Part shown: one piece after another, positions 1 through 12,327 of the stretch
Layout of the letters: every line of letters starts with the position of its first letter
How positions within the stretch are numbered: the stretch's first letter is position 1
From: Heliocidaris erythrogramma
Lineage: Eukaryota; Echinodermata; Echinoidea; Camarodonta; Echinometridae
DNA: 64,000 bases
Assembly: GCA_025617745.1 (NCBI GenBank)
Contig: CM046873.1
Span: 31,629,101-31,693,100, forward strand
Reading direction: 5' to 3'
Made by a program: the position numbers and the translations under genes
Notes under the pieces: model-generated
What the model was told of the DNA's origin: nothing
The model's database searches: none
Seen by the model: only the letters and a program-made list of their open reading frames with translations

Positions 1-273
1 TTCATAATTTTGTTCAAATCGTCTTGATGAATTCGATTTTCAGAACATCACAAAGTCAGCTGAGGGGTTTACTTTTTTCACTTTCAAAATGCATTATAAA
101 TTGATTTTTCCATCACAAACCCCATAATAAAACAGCTACGATGGGTAATATATTTGACCAAATCTACTGCAACAACTAGGTTTCCATTGCCAAAAGATCT
201 TTGGTAATACATTTATCGATTTATACTTTTATCCCTGTGTGTCTTTTTCAGTCTCTTCCCTCTCCCCCTCCCG

Positions 274-308
<35 letters not shown>

Positions 309-1520
309 CGTCCTCTCCAATAGAAAACTCTATAGCAAACCGCTGAAATAGTCATTCAATTCAAAACATAATAATCAGTCAATCCCAAACTTATGACATA
401 CCCATGTGACATAAACATACTCATATGACATTATCATATGACTCAATCAAAAGTTATGAAATCACTGTATTTAAGCATACAATGATGGAAAATACGACTT
501 AAAACCAAATCTAATCAAATTCAATAAAATCAAGTCAAACACATTTTGCGGATTTTTTTTTTCCTGGGGTATGCGGATTGAATATACATCCCGAAAGCAT
601 TACCAAAACTCACGGCAAGACATCGAGTTAAAAGAAATGGAATCCAAGCCTCAGCAGAGACTACAGATCCTTATCACAGCCATCGCATCATCCCTATAGT
701 AAATATTTAAATCGAAGTCCAATTCAATTCGATTAAGTCTATAATGATTGCACATCCTACACCGACCCATTACATTTCATCATCAAAGTCCCTTTTGCAA
801 GTCAAATTGACATTTTGTGGTGTTATCGACCCGCGACAGTTGATCTAGAACCCCGTGAAATTGACTTTACTAATTTGATAGAAAGCGAGTAATAATGTTT
901 AGGTAGTACGGGAGCTATCTAGGGACCCGTCGGAAAGCGAAAATTAATTTTCTTCGAGGATTCCGGGAAAATAAACCCGAGAAACGGAATTATTTATTTC
1001 TAATTTACCTTTGTAATTAGTTTCAATGCATGTATTCATGTTTCCTCCTTATTTTGTTTTAATTCCCTTGGCAACTTATTGATTTATAGCTCTCTCATCC
1101 GAATTTCTGTATCTTCCCCTCTTTTCCTACATATCTTTATCTTTTTGATCAATATGTCTCTCTGTGGTACTCCTTTTCTCTTTTGGTATATTATATCTTC
1201 CCGTCTTTCTATTTCTTTAAACAAAATAAGGATAACTTAAGACACGATGCAGTGTGTTTTATACTCCTAGCTTTTTTGTTTAGTGTTTTTCCTGAACCGC
1301 AAATTTATTTCATGCAGAAAGAAAAAATATGTTCGTGAGATTTAGAGCTACTAATTTGTTGACCGACTGCGAGTAAACTTTAGAAATGAATCATCGATTT
1401 CGGATAGGGCCTGTTTTTGCAGTTGAGCTTCAAATAGCGTTGAAAAATACCCACTTGCATTGGTCCTTGTTCATATTCAGCCTACACGCAGCCGACATGT
1501 CCCCCGCCCTGTAGTTTGCT
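1..1520. other. No gene seen; AT-rich DNA
   Basis: Apart from the TC run, nothing recognisable. All frames are short and broken. A pyrimidine-rich stretch at 1080-1210 is the only compositional feature. Confidence 0.6.
273..308. repeat. (TC)n microsatellite
   Basis: CT dinucleotide run within the pyrimidine-rich stretch 245-320. Confidence 0.95.
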
Positions 1521-1672
1521 CATCGCTGATTGGTCAGTAAGAGTTATCTCTCATGCAAATAAAACACGCAATGCCTTCACTGATTGGTCATTCAGTGCAT
1601 TATATATTCACACGTGATATCAAGCTAGCTACTAATTGGTCAGTTGGAAAGTAATCTATATGCAAATTGGCT
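1521..1672. promoter_or_regulatory. Cluster of CCAAT boxes and octamers
   Basis: Three copies of ATTGGTCA (reverse CCAAT) begin at 1529, 1583 and 1635, spaced 54 and 52 bases. Two octamers ATGCAAAT lie at 1553-1560 and 1660-1667, an E-box CACGTG at 1611-1616, a TATATAT stretch at about 1601 and a further ATTGG at 1666. CCAAT plus octamer is a combination known from metazoan histone and other promoters, but no histone or other gene is visible nearby, so the target is unknown. The first and third modules resemble each other, so the cluster may be a degenerate tandem repeat. Confidence 0.4.
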
Positions 1673-1689
1673 CAGGTGAGTCATGGCAA

Positions 1690-3650
1690 TGATGAATGCA
1701 TGTCATGATTTCGGGAGGGAGAATCTTTAAATTAGGTATCACAAATTGTGACGTAGATTGATGATGTAATTAAAGTTGCCGAATTAGGGATTAAAACTTT
1801 ATTCTTTTACAAAAGGACTTGCATGCCGTGATAATTGATAGGAAATCATAATTGTCATGTTAGGAAATCGTGGTAGTCATTTCAAATACTTAGAGTCAGT
1901 TACAATGATTATTCATTATTTATTAGTCTAAATTAAGAATGGATTATCGAATATTACGCGACGTTTAATTATATTTGAACATTACTATCATAATTTTAAG
2001 CTCCAAAGTCATAAATAATAAGTGAGTGCTCATAATGCTATTCTATAAATGTATAAACTGTCATGCCTGTCTGCGTTATTACACTGAATGGCCGACGGTA
2101 GATTTGGAAAGGGGGGGGGGGGGTCATTAGCGAATCATTTGTTATCGACCCTAGGCAGATTACATCTTTTACAAATAAATGATTTAAGCAAATGTATACA
2201 ATCGAAACTTGTGGCATGATTTATAGAAATAAGATGATCCTTATAAAACACCCCTTTCTGCTGTGTTCATACTACTTACGTGTTCACACTGCTTACATAA
2301 TTTATAATTTTTTTAGAATTAATTTCAAAGAATTAAAAAAGCAACACCCATACATTCAAGAGTGCACATAATATACATAATTATTACGAAAGTTCATCTG
2401 TATTGGTCATTTAATGTTCAAAACTTCCAAATGTCTATGGCCCGGTTATCGACCATTACGTCAGAAAGGTCAGGTCGGGTCCCATCGCCGACGAAGGCTC
2501 TAGCTGAACTGCTGAAAATTTCAGAGATAAATTTTTGTGTGACTGTATAGTTCAGCTCTTCAACAGTATATAAACATGGAATTGTCTGTTTTGATGTTAT
2601 AGCGGATATTTCAATCTTTTTCATATTCTTCGTTACAACTTTTTTTTGACTGAAAAGGGATAATAACAAAAACTGAATCTGAATCTGATCATTGGACAAA
2701 TTCACCTAAACACAGGCATGTAATCTGGAGACATGTTGAATGTGATTTCATTCAGGATGTACGTAATATTTTTGATATTTGAAGTTATGGTTGATATTTC
2801 AACCCCGATTTCAACATATTTTATGTGCCCTGATATTATTGGTTTGATTGCCAAACGATTCAAAAAAATGATAATTTCACGAATTCATCGTAACTTTTTG
2901 TCACTCGCTGCATTGATGCATCTCCAATGCTTCTAACGGCATAACTGTAATTTGGAAGCAATCAAAATGTCTATGAATTTAGTGACACTGCAATTACCAT
3001 GTAGCCTATTTTTGCTATAACAATGTTTCCACCATATTCTTTCGGCAAATATCTAGCCGCAAAACAATTACATTCCGGAGCAGGAAGAAGGCATTATCAG
3101 TTCCTAATTTGAAAATAAAAGTACGTATAATTGGCGTATGTTGTTTATCGAGTCTGTTGTTGTTGTTGTTATTATTTTTATTTGTTTGTTTGTTTGGTAA
3201 CAAAGTTCAGGAAAGAAAATAAAATCATTAAAACCTCACAACCTGGACTTATCGTCGCCATTTCAAACGCCCCCATCGAAACTCTGCAATGTGACGTCAA
3301 AGATTACGTTTTTAATAGGAAAACAGGCTCTTTTGTTTTAGAAGGTCATTGTATGTTTTTGAAGTTCATGGCCACTGGCATAGATACGGGGGGGGGGCGG
3401 GGCAGGTGGCCCTCCGAGAATCGAATAGTGAGAATTGGGAAGAGAAAGAGAGAAAGAAAAGGAGAGGGGGTGCATCGCGAAGAGACCCCTTCCACTCCTT
3501 TTCCTTTGCTCGATTGCCCTGTCCACTCGCATCTCATCCACCGAGTAAAGACAGGTGCCCCCCCCCCCCCATCCCATGACACCAATACCCCCTCAATGGC
3601 TGGATTCACGCTATGCCACTGTTCACGATCAGATGTCGTAAACAACGATC
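1690..3650. other. No gene supported
   Basis: A 13-G run lies at 2111-2123 and shorter G or C runs at 3389 and 3557. A minus-strand frame at 2418-2705 (ending ...DLSDVMVDNRAIDIWKF) is modestly GC-rich in part but matches no family I know. Confidence 0.5.
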
Positions 3651-3651
3651 A

Positions 3652-3797
3652 GGGCCCCGTTTCATAAAACATTTTATCAATAACAAGTTGCAATGACTGT
3701 TATAAGCTACTGAAATCCTTGCATCTGATTGGCTGAGAGCAAATTTGTCGTAGAAATGTGGCAGTTGTTACCGATAACAAGTTTTATGAAACGGGGT
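3652..3797. repeat. Palindromic element family H, copy 1
   Basis: About 146 bp, starting GGGCCCCGTTTCATAAAAC and ending with its inverted counterpart GTTTTATGAAACGGGG; the interior carries CTGATTGGCTGAGAGC. Family members occur at 14343, 15289, 15435, 55302 and 56764. Non-coding, MITE-like. Confidence 0.8.
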
Positions 3798-4784
3798 GCA
3801 GGTGTTGTTTATTTTGTCACCATAATACGCTTAAAAGCTCATCAAGTTGATCGAAATCTGTGCTGTTTTTAAATTATATTCAGGAAATCTTACGGAAGTG
3901 GATAAAGATTTGGAATGCTAATACATTTCCGCATTTTTTATGCATATTACGTTGGTTCAGGTAAAAAATAAATGACTTATGTTTGTTTATTTACAAACTA
4001 ACTAGCCGATGACATTCGATGACATTCGGAAATCGTTCTTTCCGGAGTATCGATAGGAAATGAATAATGTATTTTCCAGTGACTTCGGAGGAAAAAAAAA
4101 CAACGACTGAACCATAATACTTCATTAATTGATTTTAAAAAGAAATCCCAAATAGCAAATTTGTATTAAAATCACATTTACTTCGTTTGTTCCATTTTAT
4201 TGTTGATATCATTATCAAATGATATAGATATTTCCTTTCTCTGCTTCGTCTACTCCTTTTCCTTACAACTGTTCTTACATTATTTGTAATGGAAAATAGG
4301 GATTATTTTAGTAAAATTGGGTTCTAAAGGTTATTGCGTTGTAGCTGAACGTCGTAGGCGATGCCCCTGCCTTTGGTAGTGGTATTTCTTTTTATATGGT
4401 TTGGTGGGTATTTTCTTTTAATTCATTCACATCATTTAAAAATGATTGGGATGATAAACACATCGAGTGAGCTTGTCACTATAATGCTTAAAAATAATCA
4501 ACCCAATATGACATTAGAATCAATTTATCATATCTTCCTTTAAAGTAACTTATATTACAATCAAACTACAAATATAATCAGGTTTTTGCATGATTTCGAG
4601 GAAAGGGGGCGTCAGTTACCTGGGAGAGGCAAGTGGCAAGCGGCCTCAATAAATGATTTCGGGATCTATTGAGTCGTATGCTCTCGAACACGACGCCCCT
4701 TCCAATATCGAAGATGGATTATACCTCTGAACAATGATGCCTTGTATCACCACAACCACTACCACCACCACCAGTCCACCACAG

Positions 4785-6145
4785 AGGTGCTTTGAGCCAA
4801 TGTACTTCTCTTCTACGGATGAAAGCTTAGGTGATCATCTTCACATCATCTCCATCGACATCATCATTCCCCGTCACCAGCACAATCACCCCCTTCATCC
4901 CCACCGTGCTTATACCAATAACAATAATATTATCATTAAAGTTATAATATAACCATCACCTCCTTTCCTCCAAAAGCATCATCATATTCCATAACATCCA
5001 TCATCATCGTCGTCGTCGTCGTCGTCACCCTCCGCCTTTATTGTCATTTAACTTCATTTCCACCTTCATCATACCCGACACTATCGGAAGGGTGCTTCGA
5101 ATCAATGTCTTTCGCCTTAACGGATAAACTCCCTTCCTACTCAACCACCATCATCCCGAACCTCCATCTCCATCCTCATTACCCCCCCCCCCCCCCAAAA
5201 AAAAAAAACAACAACACAACAACAACAACAACAAACAAACAAACAAACAAAACACACAAAACAAAACAAAAGAAACTTCCACCCTCATCATAGGTGCTTC
5301 GAATCGATGTCCTTCGCCTTCACGGATGAATTCACGTCCCGCTCATTAACCATTGCCAACCTTCATCAGCATCCTCTTTCCCACTATCACAACCACCATC
5401 ATCATTACTCTACCACCACTTCCAATATCATCAAACCCTTCATCTCCTCCCTGGTCAACCCCACTATTTACCACCACCATCACTATTCATAATTACCATC
5501 ACTCCACCATCATCATCATCATCACAATCACCATCATCATCATCATCATCACCATCACAATCACCATCTCAATCATCATCATCATCATCATCATCACAAT
5601 CACCATCTCAATCATCATCATCATCACAGTCACCATCATCATCATCATCATCATCATCATCTTCTTCATCATCATCACAATCAGCATCATCATCATCATC
5701 ACAATCACCATCTCAATCATCATCATCATCACAATCACCATCTAAATCATCATCATCTTCATAATCACCATCTAAATCATCAGCATCATCATCATCACAA
5801 TCACCATCTCCGTCATCATCATCATCATCATTATCATCATCACAATCACCATCATCATCATCATCATCATCATCATCACAATCACCATCTCAATCATCAT
5901 CATCATCACAATCACCATCATCATCATCAGCATCACAATTACCATCTCAGTCATCATCCTCACAATCACCATCATCATCATCATCATCACAATCACCATC
6001 TCAATCATCATCCTGTATCCTCCCCCAATCATATCCCCTATGACTTACCCTTTTTGTCCTTAACTACACAGTCAAAGGAAAAGGTGCTTTGAATCAGTGT
6101 CCTTCGCCTTCACGGATGAGCTCCCGTCCCACTCAACCACGAAAA
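4785..6145 (+). repeat. Four copies of a GGTGCTTYGAATC unit separated by CAT/CAC microsatellites
   Basis: Units begin at 4786, 5091, 5293 and 6083; the best-conserved core is CCTTCGCCTTCACGGATGA followed by CCCACTCAACCAC. The last three can be read as MSFAxTDxxxSxS, but the changes alter the peptide freely and no reading frame joins the units, so it is treated as a repeat. The gaps are filled by expanded CAT, CAC and A-rich tracts. Confidence 0.65.
5486..6013. repeat. (CAT)n/(CAC)n microsatellite field
   Basis: Runs of ATC interrupted regularly by ACAATCACCATCTCAATC, giving a higher-order repeat of about 20-50 bases. Long met/ile-only frames on both strands are artefacts. Confidence 0.95.
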
Positions 6146-6454
6146 ATGTAACCACTCAGAGTAATTATGAATCATTACGATGTCTTCTTCCTTTCATTGC
6201 GGTATGGTCTGACTTTGAACTTCTTAATCATACATCCTTGGGTATATATCATCATCATGACATTACACGTTTAATCACTTCACTGATCTCTATGTAACAC
6301 GCATCATTATAGAGATTACTTGCTCAAGGATTGTAATTTTGAAAGAAATATTTAAAAGGAAGGGAATATGTTATCAATATGTATAATATACCTGTGGAAG
6401 TAGAGAGCAAGTCTATTGAAATTGAAGATGAAATTGTCTGTTTTCCAAGCCGTC

Positions 6455-6972
6455 TAGTGAAATAACATTTGTGATATCATTCCTAAAACTAATTTAGTTG
6501 ACATCGAGTTGATTTTAGTGCACTAGTTGATTTCCCCAGCTCAAACAACCGAACAGTATCGTTTGAATCAATTAATCTCGGAGTTTAAAATTGGGTGTGA
6601 TAACTTCTTTCTCATTCTTAAGTTGATATCGACCAGATGGGGTATACAGACGATGTCTTACTCATCCCGAAGTCTTGCTATAGAGTTGTCTTAACTCATT
6701 TACGAGTACTGGACTTGTGAAATAACAATTGTGATATCATTTCTAATTCAAATTTAGTTGAACAAGAGTTGATATTCCCAGCTCCTATACAATCCGACAG
6801 TATCGTTTCATCAATCACTTTAATCTTGGGGTTCAAAACAGGGTGTGACAGCAATGATAAACGTCTTTCCCATTCTAAGTTGATATCGACCAGATTGGGT
6901 ATAGAGACAATGTCTTACTCATTCTAAACCCTCGCGATAGAGTTGTCTTAATTCATTTTATTAGTACTGGAC
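6455..6972 (+). repeat. 260-bp tandem duplication
   Basis: Unit 1 (6455-6714) and unit 2 (6715-6972) share GTGAAATAAC, TTGATATCGACCAGAT, GTCTTACTCAT, TAGAGTTGTCTTAA and end GTACTGGAC. They have diverged by scattered substitutions and small indels. No coding frame spans them. Confidence 0.85.
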
Positions 6973-7084
6973 GCAAGGATAAACATGTGCCATCCACAGT
7001 TACTACTGTAAGTTAACGCGTTCTGTAATTGGATTAAAGAGAAACGATATTGGCACAGGGAAACCATGTTTCAGCGATCACACA

Positions 7085-7432
7085 AATTTACAAATTTTAC
7101 ATCCAAAGTGGGGACTTCGTCGAAGGTTACATGTCGTTTTCGGAAGTTTCGTAATTCCGAAAATAAATTAGGGGTCATATTTCCGAAAGTGTAGCAGAAC
7201 CCTAGTTTCCAGAAGTACGAACCTTCGGACTAATGAACTCTATTTCATTTTCGGAAATACGAAAACTATTTCATTTTCGGAATTATGAACCTTCGGAATA
7301 ACGAACCGTCGGAATAATGAATCTTCGGAGTAATGCAACAAATGTTCGCAATTATAAACTCTATTTCACTTTCGGATATTATGAACCCCCTGCTATATGG
7401 GAATTTCGTGTTTCGGAATTACGAAGCTTAGG
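7085..7432. repeat. Array of TTCGGAATTATGAACC-type repeats, copy 1
   Basis: About 15-30-base units built from TTCGGAA and TATGAACC or their reverse complements. Units in the left part run TTCCGAA-first, those to the right run TTCGGAATTA-first, so the array has overall dyad symmetry. A second array lies at 41048. Confidence 0.75.
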
Positions 7433-9470
7433 GGGAAAGAGTACCATCTCCCCCTCCCCCCCCCCCCCCCTCGATCGAACAATAGCGTATCCAGAATTAT
7501 TTTCCGGTTTTACAAATAGGCTATATTTAAGAAATTATCCAATTTTATCAGGGGTGCGTGCCCCCCTCCCCATGGTTTCGCTATTGTCAAAAGTCATTGA
7601 GACCTAGAGCATTTCGTAATGGACCTGAAAACTAATCGGAAAGTTTACAAAAACATATTTTGGTCCCGTGAATCTTCGGTCTACATGGTCTAAGGCACTA
7701 TTTCACTGTTAAAAATGCACTTTGAAAAAGAGTCCATCTGCGAAATCAATAACTGAAAGTCTTGAGGTCGTATGACGGCGATATGAGGGCCCGGGGGGCA
7801 CTCAGTATATAGTGTGCGGTGGGTATGTGCCGCCCAGAAGACCCCCATTTTTACACTCAAATTTCCGTTCCAAAGCAGAGCATTTTTTTCTTGTTGTCAG
7901 AAAAAGAAGATAGAAAACCGTTCTAAAACACCTTTTTTTTCATTCCGTCGTTCCGGCCGTTCTGACCCGCTCCGGCCCGTTTCGAAGAATATAAGTTTTG
8001 GTGAAAAGTTGGAAACGAGTTTCATTCCAGATGCTTAATTCCTCCGGGCTTTCCAGATTACTTCAAATCCGGTTCCAATCCACCCCAGGGAGTTCAGTTT
8101 TCATTCATGCTGAGCGCATGCACAAACCATAGGCTTGGCATGACAGCGGATTTTAGCTAATGGGAGCTTGTGGAACCAGTTCCGTAGCATCATATTTATA
8201 TTGCAATCCAGTTCCAAAGACCCCCCCCCCCCCCCCTTTTTTTTTTCTCTTCAGAATGTTAGTAGTTCCGAAGACCATCCTTTTCATGATATGCTCATTC
8301 CGAAGCCCACTTTTTTGTCTTGCCGGCGGCACATACCCACCACTTATGGGTCGATTGCCCCCCCCCCCCCCTCCCGGTATGAGGGTACAATGTCACCAAC
8401 AAGCCAATTTTTTTCATTTTAGGTTTCCTTATTCATCGATGATCTAAGTCATGGAGAGGCTTTGAAGATTACCCAGCATGCTCGGCGATGATGTACGATG
8501 AGTAGCTCCAGAATTCCACAAAGTCGGGAAGTTATTCGCTTATTCATAAAACTTTGAAGTCCATGATTGCGGCATGATGAAGAGAGGGTGAGGGGGGGGG
8601 GGGGGGGGGTGATTAAAAATGAAGTCGACTGTAGTACTGATTGAGGATTGAGCACGAAAAGGAGGATGATAGATATAGTTACAAATTTACAAATTAATTA
8701 TATATCATATCCAGATTGTATTAATATTTTACTAACATAAAAAAAATATTCACCACAAGATTTGAAGTAACAAACAAAATTAAGAGAATCATGAGCGATG
8801 AGGTGTAATCATAATCATTGAATGAAACGGTGCTGGAAGACGATGTTCGCTCTTAGGATGCGTAATAATTTCGAGTGTATAGCAAAGAGGAATAAGGATT
8901 AATCATTATCGCATTGCTCATTTCTATACAACTCCACGCTTTCGTCGGAGAAGTTTTGTTAGAACCATTTTTAAAAGGGTAGGGGATGTTAGACCAATAT
9001 TGTAAAAAAAAGATTGCCAAACTTATTTTTTCCGAGAAGCAAAGCAGGAGTCTTCAATGTAACTATTTATCTTTTTAATGTATTTATAATGAGTGTGTCA
9101 TCCAATCCCCGCAGCATCTATCACCTCTAACCTCCTCCTCCTGTACAAATTAGTTCGTCATCAAGCTAATTACTATTTTCTTTTTCGAACAATAAGATAC
9201 AAATCACGATGACCATCTCTTAAACCATTTCGACATTCGTTTTCTTCCACCAAGCTTTGAGTCATCCCTAAGTCCTTGCTTGTTGCCGACATCAGTACAG
9301 ATACTTGTTCGACCAGTCACGATACAGGCGAGAATCTAATGAAATATCGTCCAGATGCTTCATGCTCGAGTCGACGCTTTTAAAGATAATGAAGGTCTAA
9401 AATTTTAAAGGTATCCTAATACTGTACAACGGTAATTAGAAGAGGATACCGTGTAAGGATTCCCCTCAGG
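7433..9470. other. Homopolymer-rich DNA without a gene
   Basis: Contains C runs at 7456-7470, 8221-8236 (16) and 8359-8371, and an 18-G run at 8592-8609. The text around 7785-8050 has the look of an old repeat, but I cannot define its ends. Confidence 0.5.
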
Positions 9471-9876
9471 TTAAAGTGATTTCGTAACTTTGTAGAAGGC
9501 TTGATAAAATATGAGCTGCCTGGCCTTACATGCTATCAGTGTATGTATTATGGTGTATAAAAATGAAGCCCAGAAAAAAAGAGCACATCAAAATCATCAT
9601 GTGCTTCACAAAAGTAAACATATGCAAGTGACCGGAAATGCCAGACTCATTTTCCCCTATAGACTCAGTGTTAGACTAAAGCTTATGGCTATACGCTTTC
9701 GTAAATGGAAGTATTCAGTCATAGATATCTTAATAATAGCATTATATAAAAATATTTGAAAACCTTTCTATGCCTGGCTATTTATTTATCCTTCTGAACA
9801 TTATTATACAAGACAGATATCAAACTTCAACAATTTATTAAATCAAGCCTCCACAAAGTTACCGAATCCCTTTAAA
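9471..9876 (+). mobile_element. ~400-bp TIR element family A, copy 1
   Basis: The ends TTAAAGTGATTTCGTAACTT and the reverse complement of AAGTTACCGAATCCCTTTAA form inverted terminal repeats of about 35 bases with the shared motif GTAACTTTGTRGARGCTTGAT. The interior matches, in inverted orientation, the element at 35932. No transposase is encoded; the 82-codon frame at 9511 is within the element and not recognised. Confidence 0.8.
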
Positions 9877-9883
9877 GCCCATG

Positions 9884-9949
9884 CTGAGAGCCATAAGGGC
9901 GTTAACTTTGTGTAGAAATTATGAGTTAACTACCTCCTGGCTCTTATCA
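9884..9949. repeat. Short hairpin family G, copy 1
   Basis: TGAGAGCCATAAGGGCGTTAA on the left pairs imperfectly with GTTAACTACCTCCTGGCTCT on the right. Related hairpins lie at 54002 and 61665. It directly follows the family A element. Confidence 0.65.
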
Positions 9950-10479
9950 GACGATTAAGGAAAATGAAATTAATGAAATTTGAAAATTATTATTTTAGAG
10001 ACCAAGAGGGTAATATTGAATTATCGGCGGATCATCCATTGATATCAATTATGGCAGGCTAAAAGTCAATGTACATATTTCAGCAGCTTGTTTTCGATGT
10101 ACATATATATTTGTCCAAAAATTTCATTGGTAAGATTAATTTTTGTTATGAAATTATTGGTTTTATTAATAATCAAGAGCAAGAAGAGTGTTACATTTTG
10201 CCACACATAAGTTGCATGAACGATCCTCAAGACAAATATAATTTGTCCATTCTTAAAAACAAAAAAATGAAACCTATGATTGTAAAATTCATAGACATTG
10301 TTGCTGGGTATGTTGGGATCTATGCCGAATTTTAGATGATATTTGCACAATTTTTCAGAAGGGATACACTCCCTTTAAAGATCTTCCGATGCCCAGTTTG
10401 ATAGGCCATCTTACTTTTTCTTCCAGTCATTAATTTGTCCTATCTATGAATCATCGGGTGACTATCAAACCCCGCTCAA

Positions 10480-11120
10480 TATGGGAAAACCATCGAGGTT
10501 AGAGCGTTCACCTGGAGTCGGCCTTGAACGTAAGGTATGACTCCTTCCTTTGCATGTAGAAGAAGGTTGAAGGAGTATGAGGGGTTATGGAAGATGATGG
10601 GGGTATAAGATGGAGGGAAGAATGTGGAGGGGTGGGGAGGGTCAAATGGGGAGGGGGCAGGGAATAAGGGGAAAATTTGGGAAAACCGTTGAGGTTAGAG
10701 CGTTCACCTGGATTCGGCCTTGAAGGAGAGGATGGCTCCTTGGTGGTAGAGGTAGAACGAGTATGAGGGGGGGGGGGGGGGTAATAGAAGGTGATGGGTA
10801 TGAGATGGGGGAGAGGATGTAGAGGGGAGGAGGAGGAGGGAAATAAGGGGTGGGGAACACGGAGGAAGACCGCTGATGTTAGAGAGTTCACCTGGAGTCA
10901 GCCTTGATGTCCCTTAGTGGAGGGATAAGGAGTAGAAGATGTATGAGGGGCAAAAGAAGTGGTGGGGTATGAGATGGGGAAACGATCCGAGATGGGGGTG
11001 AGTAGGGGGAAATGGAGCAGGAATAGGGGGAACAAGAAGGAAAAGCATCGAGGTTAAAGCGTTATTTCGATCGGTCTTGAACACAAGGATGACTCCTTGT
11101 AAGAGGAATATGAGGAGCAG
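10480..11120 (+). repeat. Purine-rich tandem array of ~175-195 bp units
   Basis: The segment GAGGTTAGAGCGTTCACCTG with GGCCTTGAA and GGATGACTCCTT recurs at about 10494, 10688, 10872 and 11048 (offsets 194, 184, 176). Between the repeats the + strand is nearly all G and A with many GGGG blocks, including a 15-G run at 10767-10781. GGTTAGAGCGT resembles a tRNA D arm/A box, so the unit may derive from a SINE head, but no B box follows. Confidence 0.7.
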
Positions 11121-12283
11121 TGGCGGATTTAATAAGGAGCACTTCCGGCCGCCCCCCCCCCCCCCTTTTGGAAGAAAAGTTTACTTTTAGAAATCGTGCG
11201 CCCCCCCCCCTCCCCCTATTATAGAAATGATAACCTTTTTTTTCTTCTTCTTTTTCTTCTTCTTCTTTTTGCTTGTGCGAGAATTCTGGTGAAGAACTGG
11301 ACCAAAAAAATCTGATAACCTTGCATGGGCGAGGAGGCAGATTTGATCGAGATAAGTCTGAGGGGACATAACAGGTCACGGGGGACAAGAAGGACGGAGG
11401 AGGCAAATGGGTTATCCTGGTTACGAAGGGAGAATGGGGGAGCAGAGAGGATACCAAGGATGATAAACTCCTTGATTGAGAAGGGGTATAAAGGGAAAAG
11501 GTGGTAAGGTACAAGATAGATGCAGAGAGAGGGCGACATTTTTTTAATGAGTGATTGTTTCAACAAGGAGTTATCACAGAAAATTATTACGTCACCATCA
11601 TAACCATCGGTAATGGGGGTTAGCTCCTGTATGCCGATGGAACAAAATGTTCTAAATGTATATATACACCTCCTAACGAAATTGCATCCTCGGTATTTTA
11701 TAGACCTCCCTCAAGCTTAAATTTGTAATACAAGTAGCAACTCCGCAACATAATATACACAACGCGCTTTAGGGGGCGAGCGATGATGATAAACTTCATA
11801 TCTAAGAAATTTGATTTCATAAATGTGTAAACAAAATATGAATAAAAGAAGGGGTGAGTTGGTTATCTCAGCGAACATTTGCAGGTGTTTGCTTGTAGGG
11901 GGTATCTGATATGGTCGCCAGGCCGCTGCACCAGGCGGACGTGTGCCCCAGCATATGGTTATGATGGTGGCGGCGGATGTGCCGATAGTTCTTACCGTTG
12001 TAAAAGGATGTGTGGAATTTGAACGAAGATGGGTAAATGATATTTCATAGAGAGCAATGTTTCTGCACGTTGTAACTTGGTGTTGATTGAATTGCACAGA
12101 GGGAAAATAACGATATTGCGTTTCAAATATAGATTTGTAACTCTTATCCAACGCTTCCTTTTCTCATTTGGTAAACTGGTACAACATGATCTCACCTAAA
12201 TCATGTAAACGTACATTGTTTCTCCCTCCCCATTTCTTCTCTTTATCTCTCTTTTATCCCTCACTTCTCTTTCATCTCCCCCT

Positions 12284-12327
<44 letters not shown>

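Noticed and set aside
5486-6013. Regularly interrupted repeat considered as a CRISPR-like array
   Set aside because: The spacers are themselves the ATC triplet; no unique spacers, and the genome is eukaryotic.
5353-6032. Ile/Thr and Met/Val frames on both strands
   Set aside because: CAT microsatellite artefacts.
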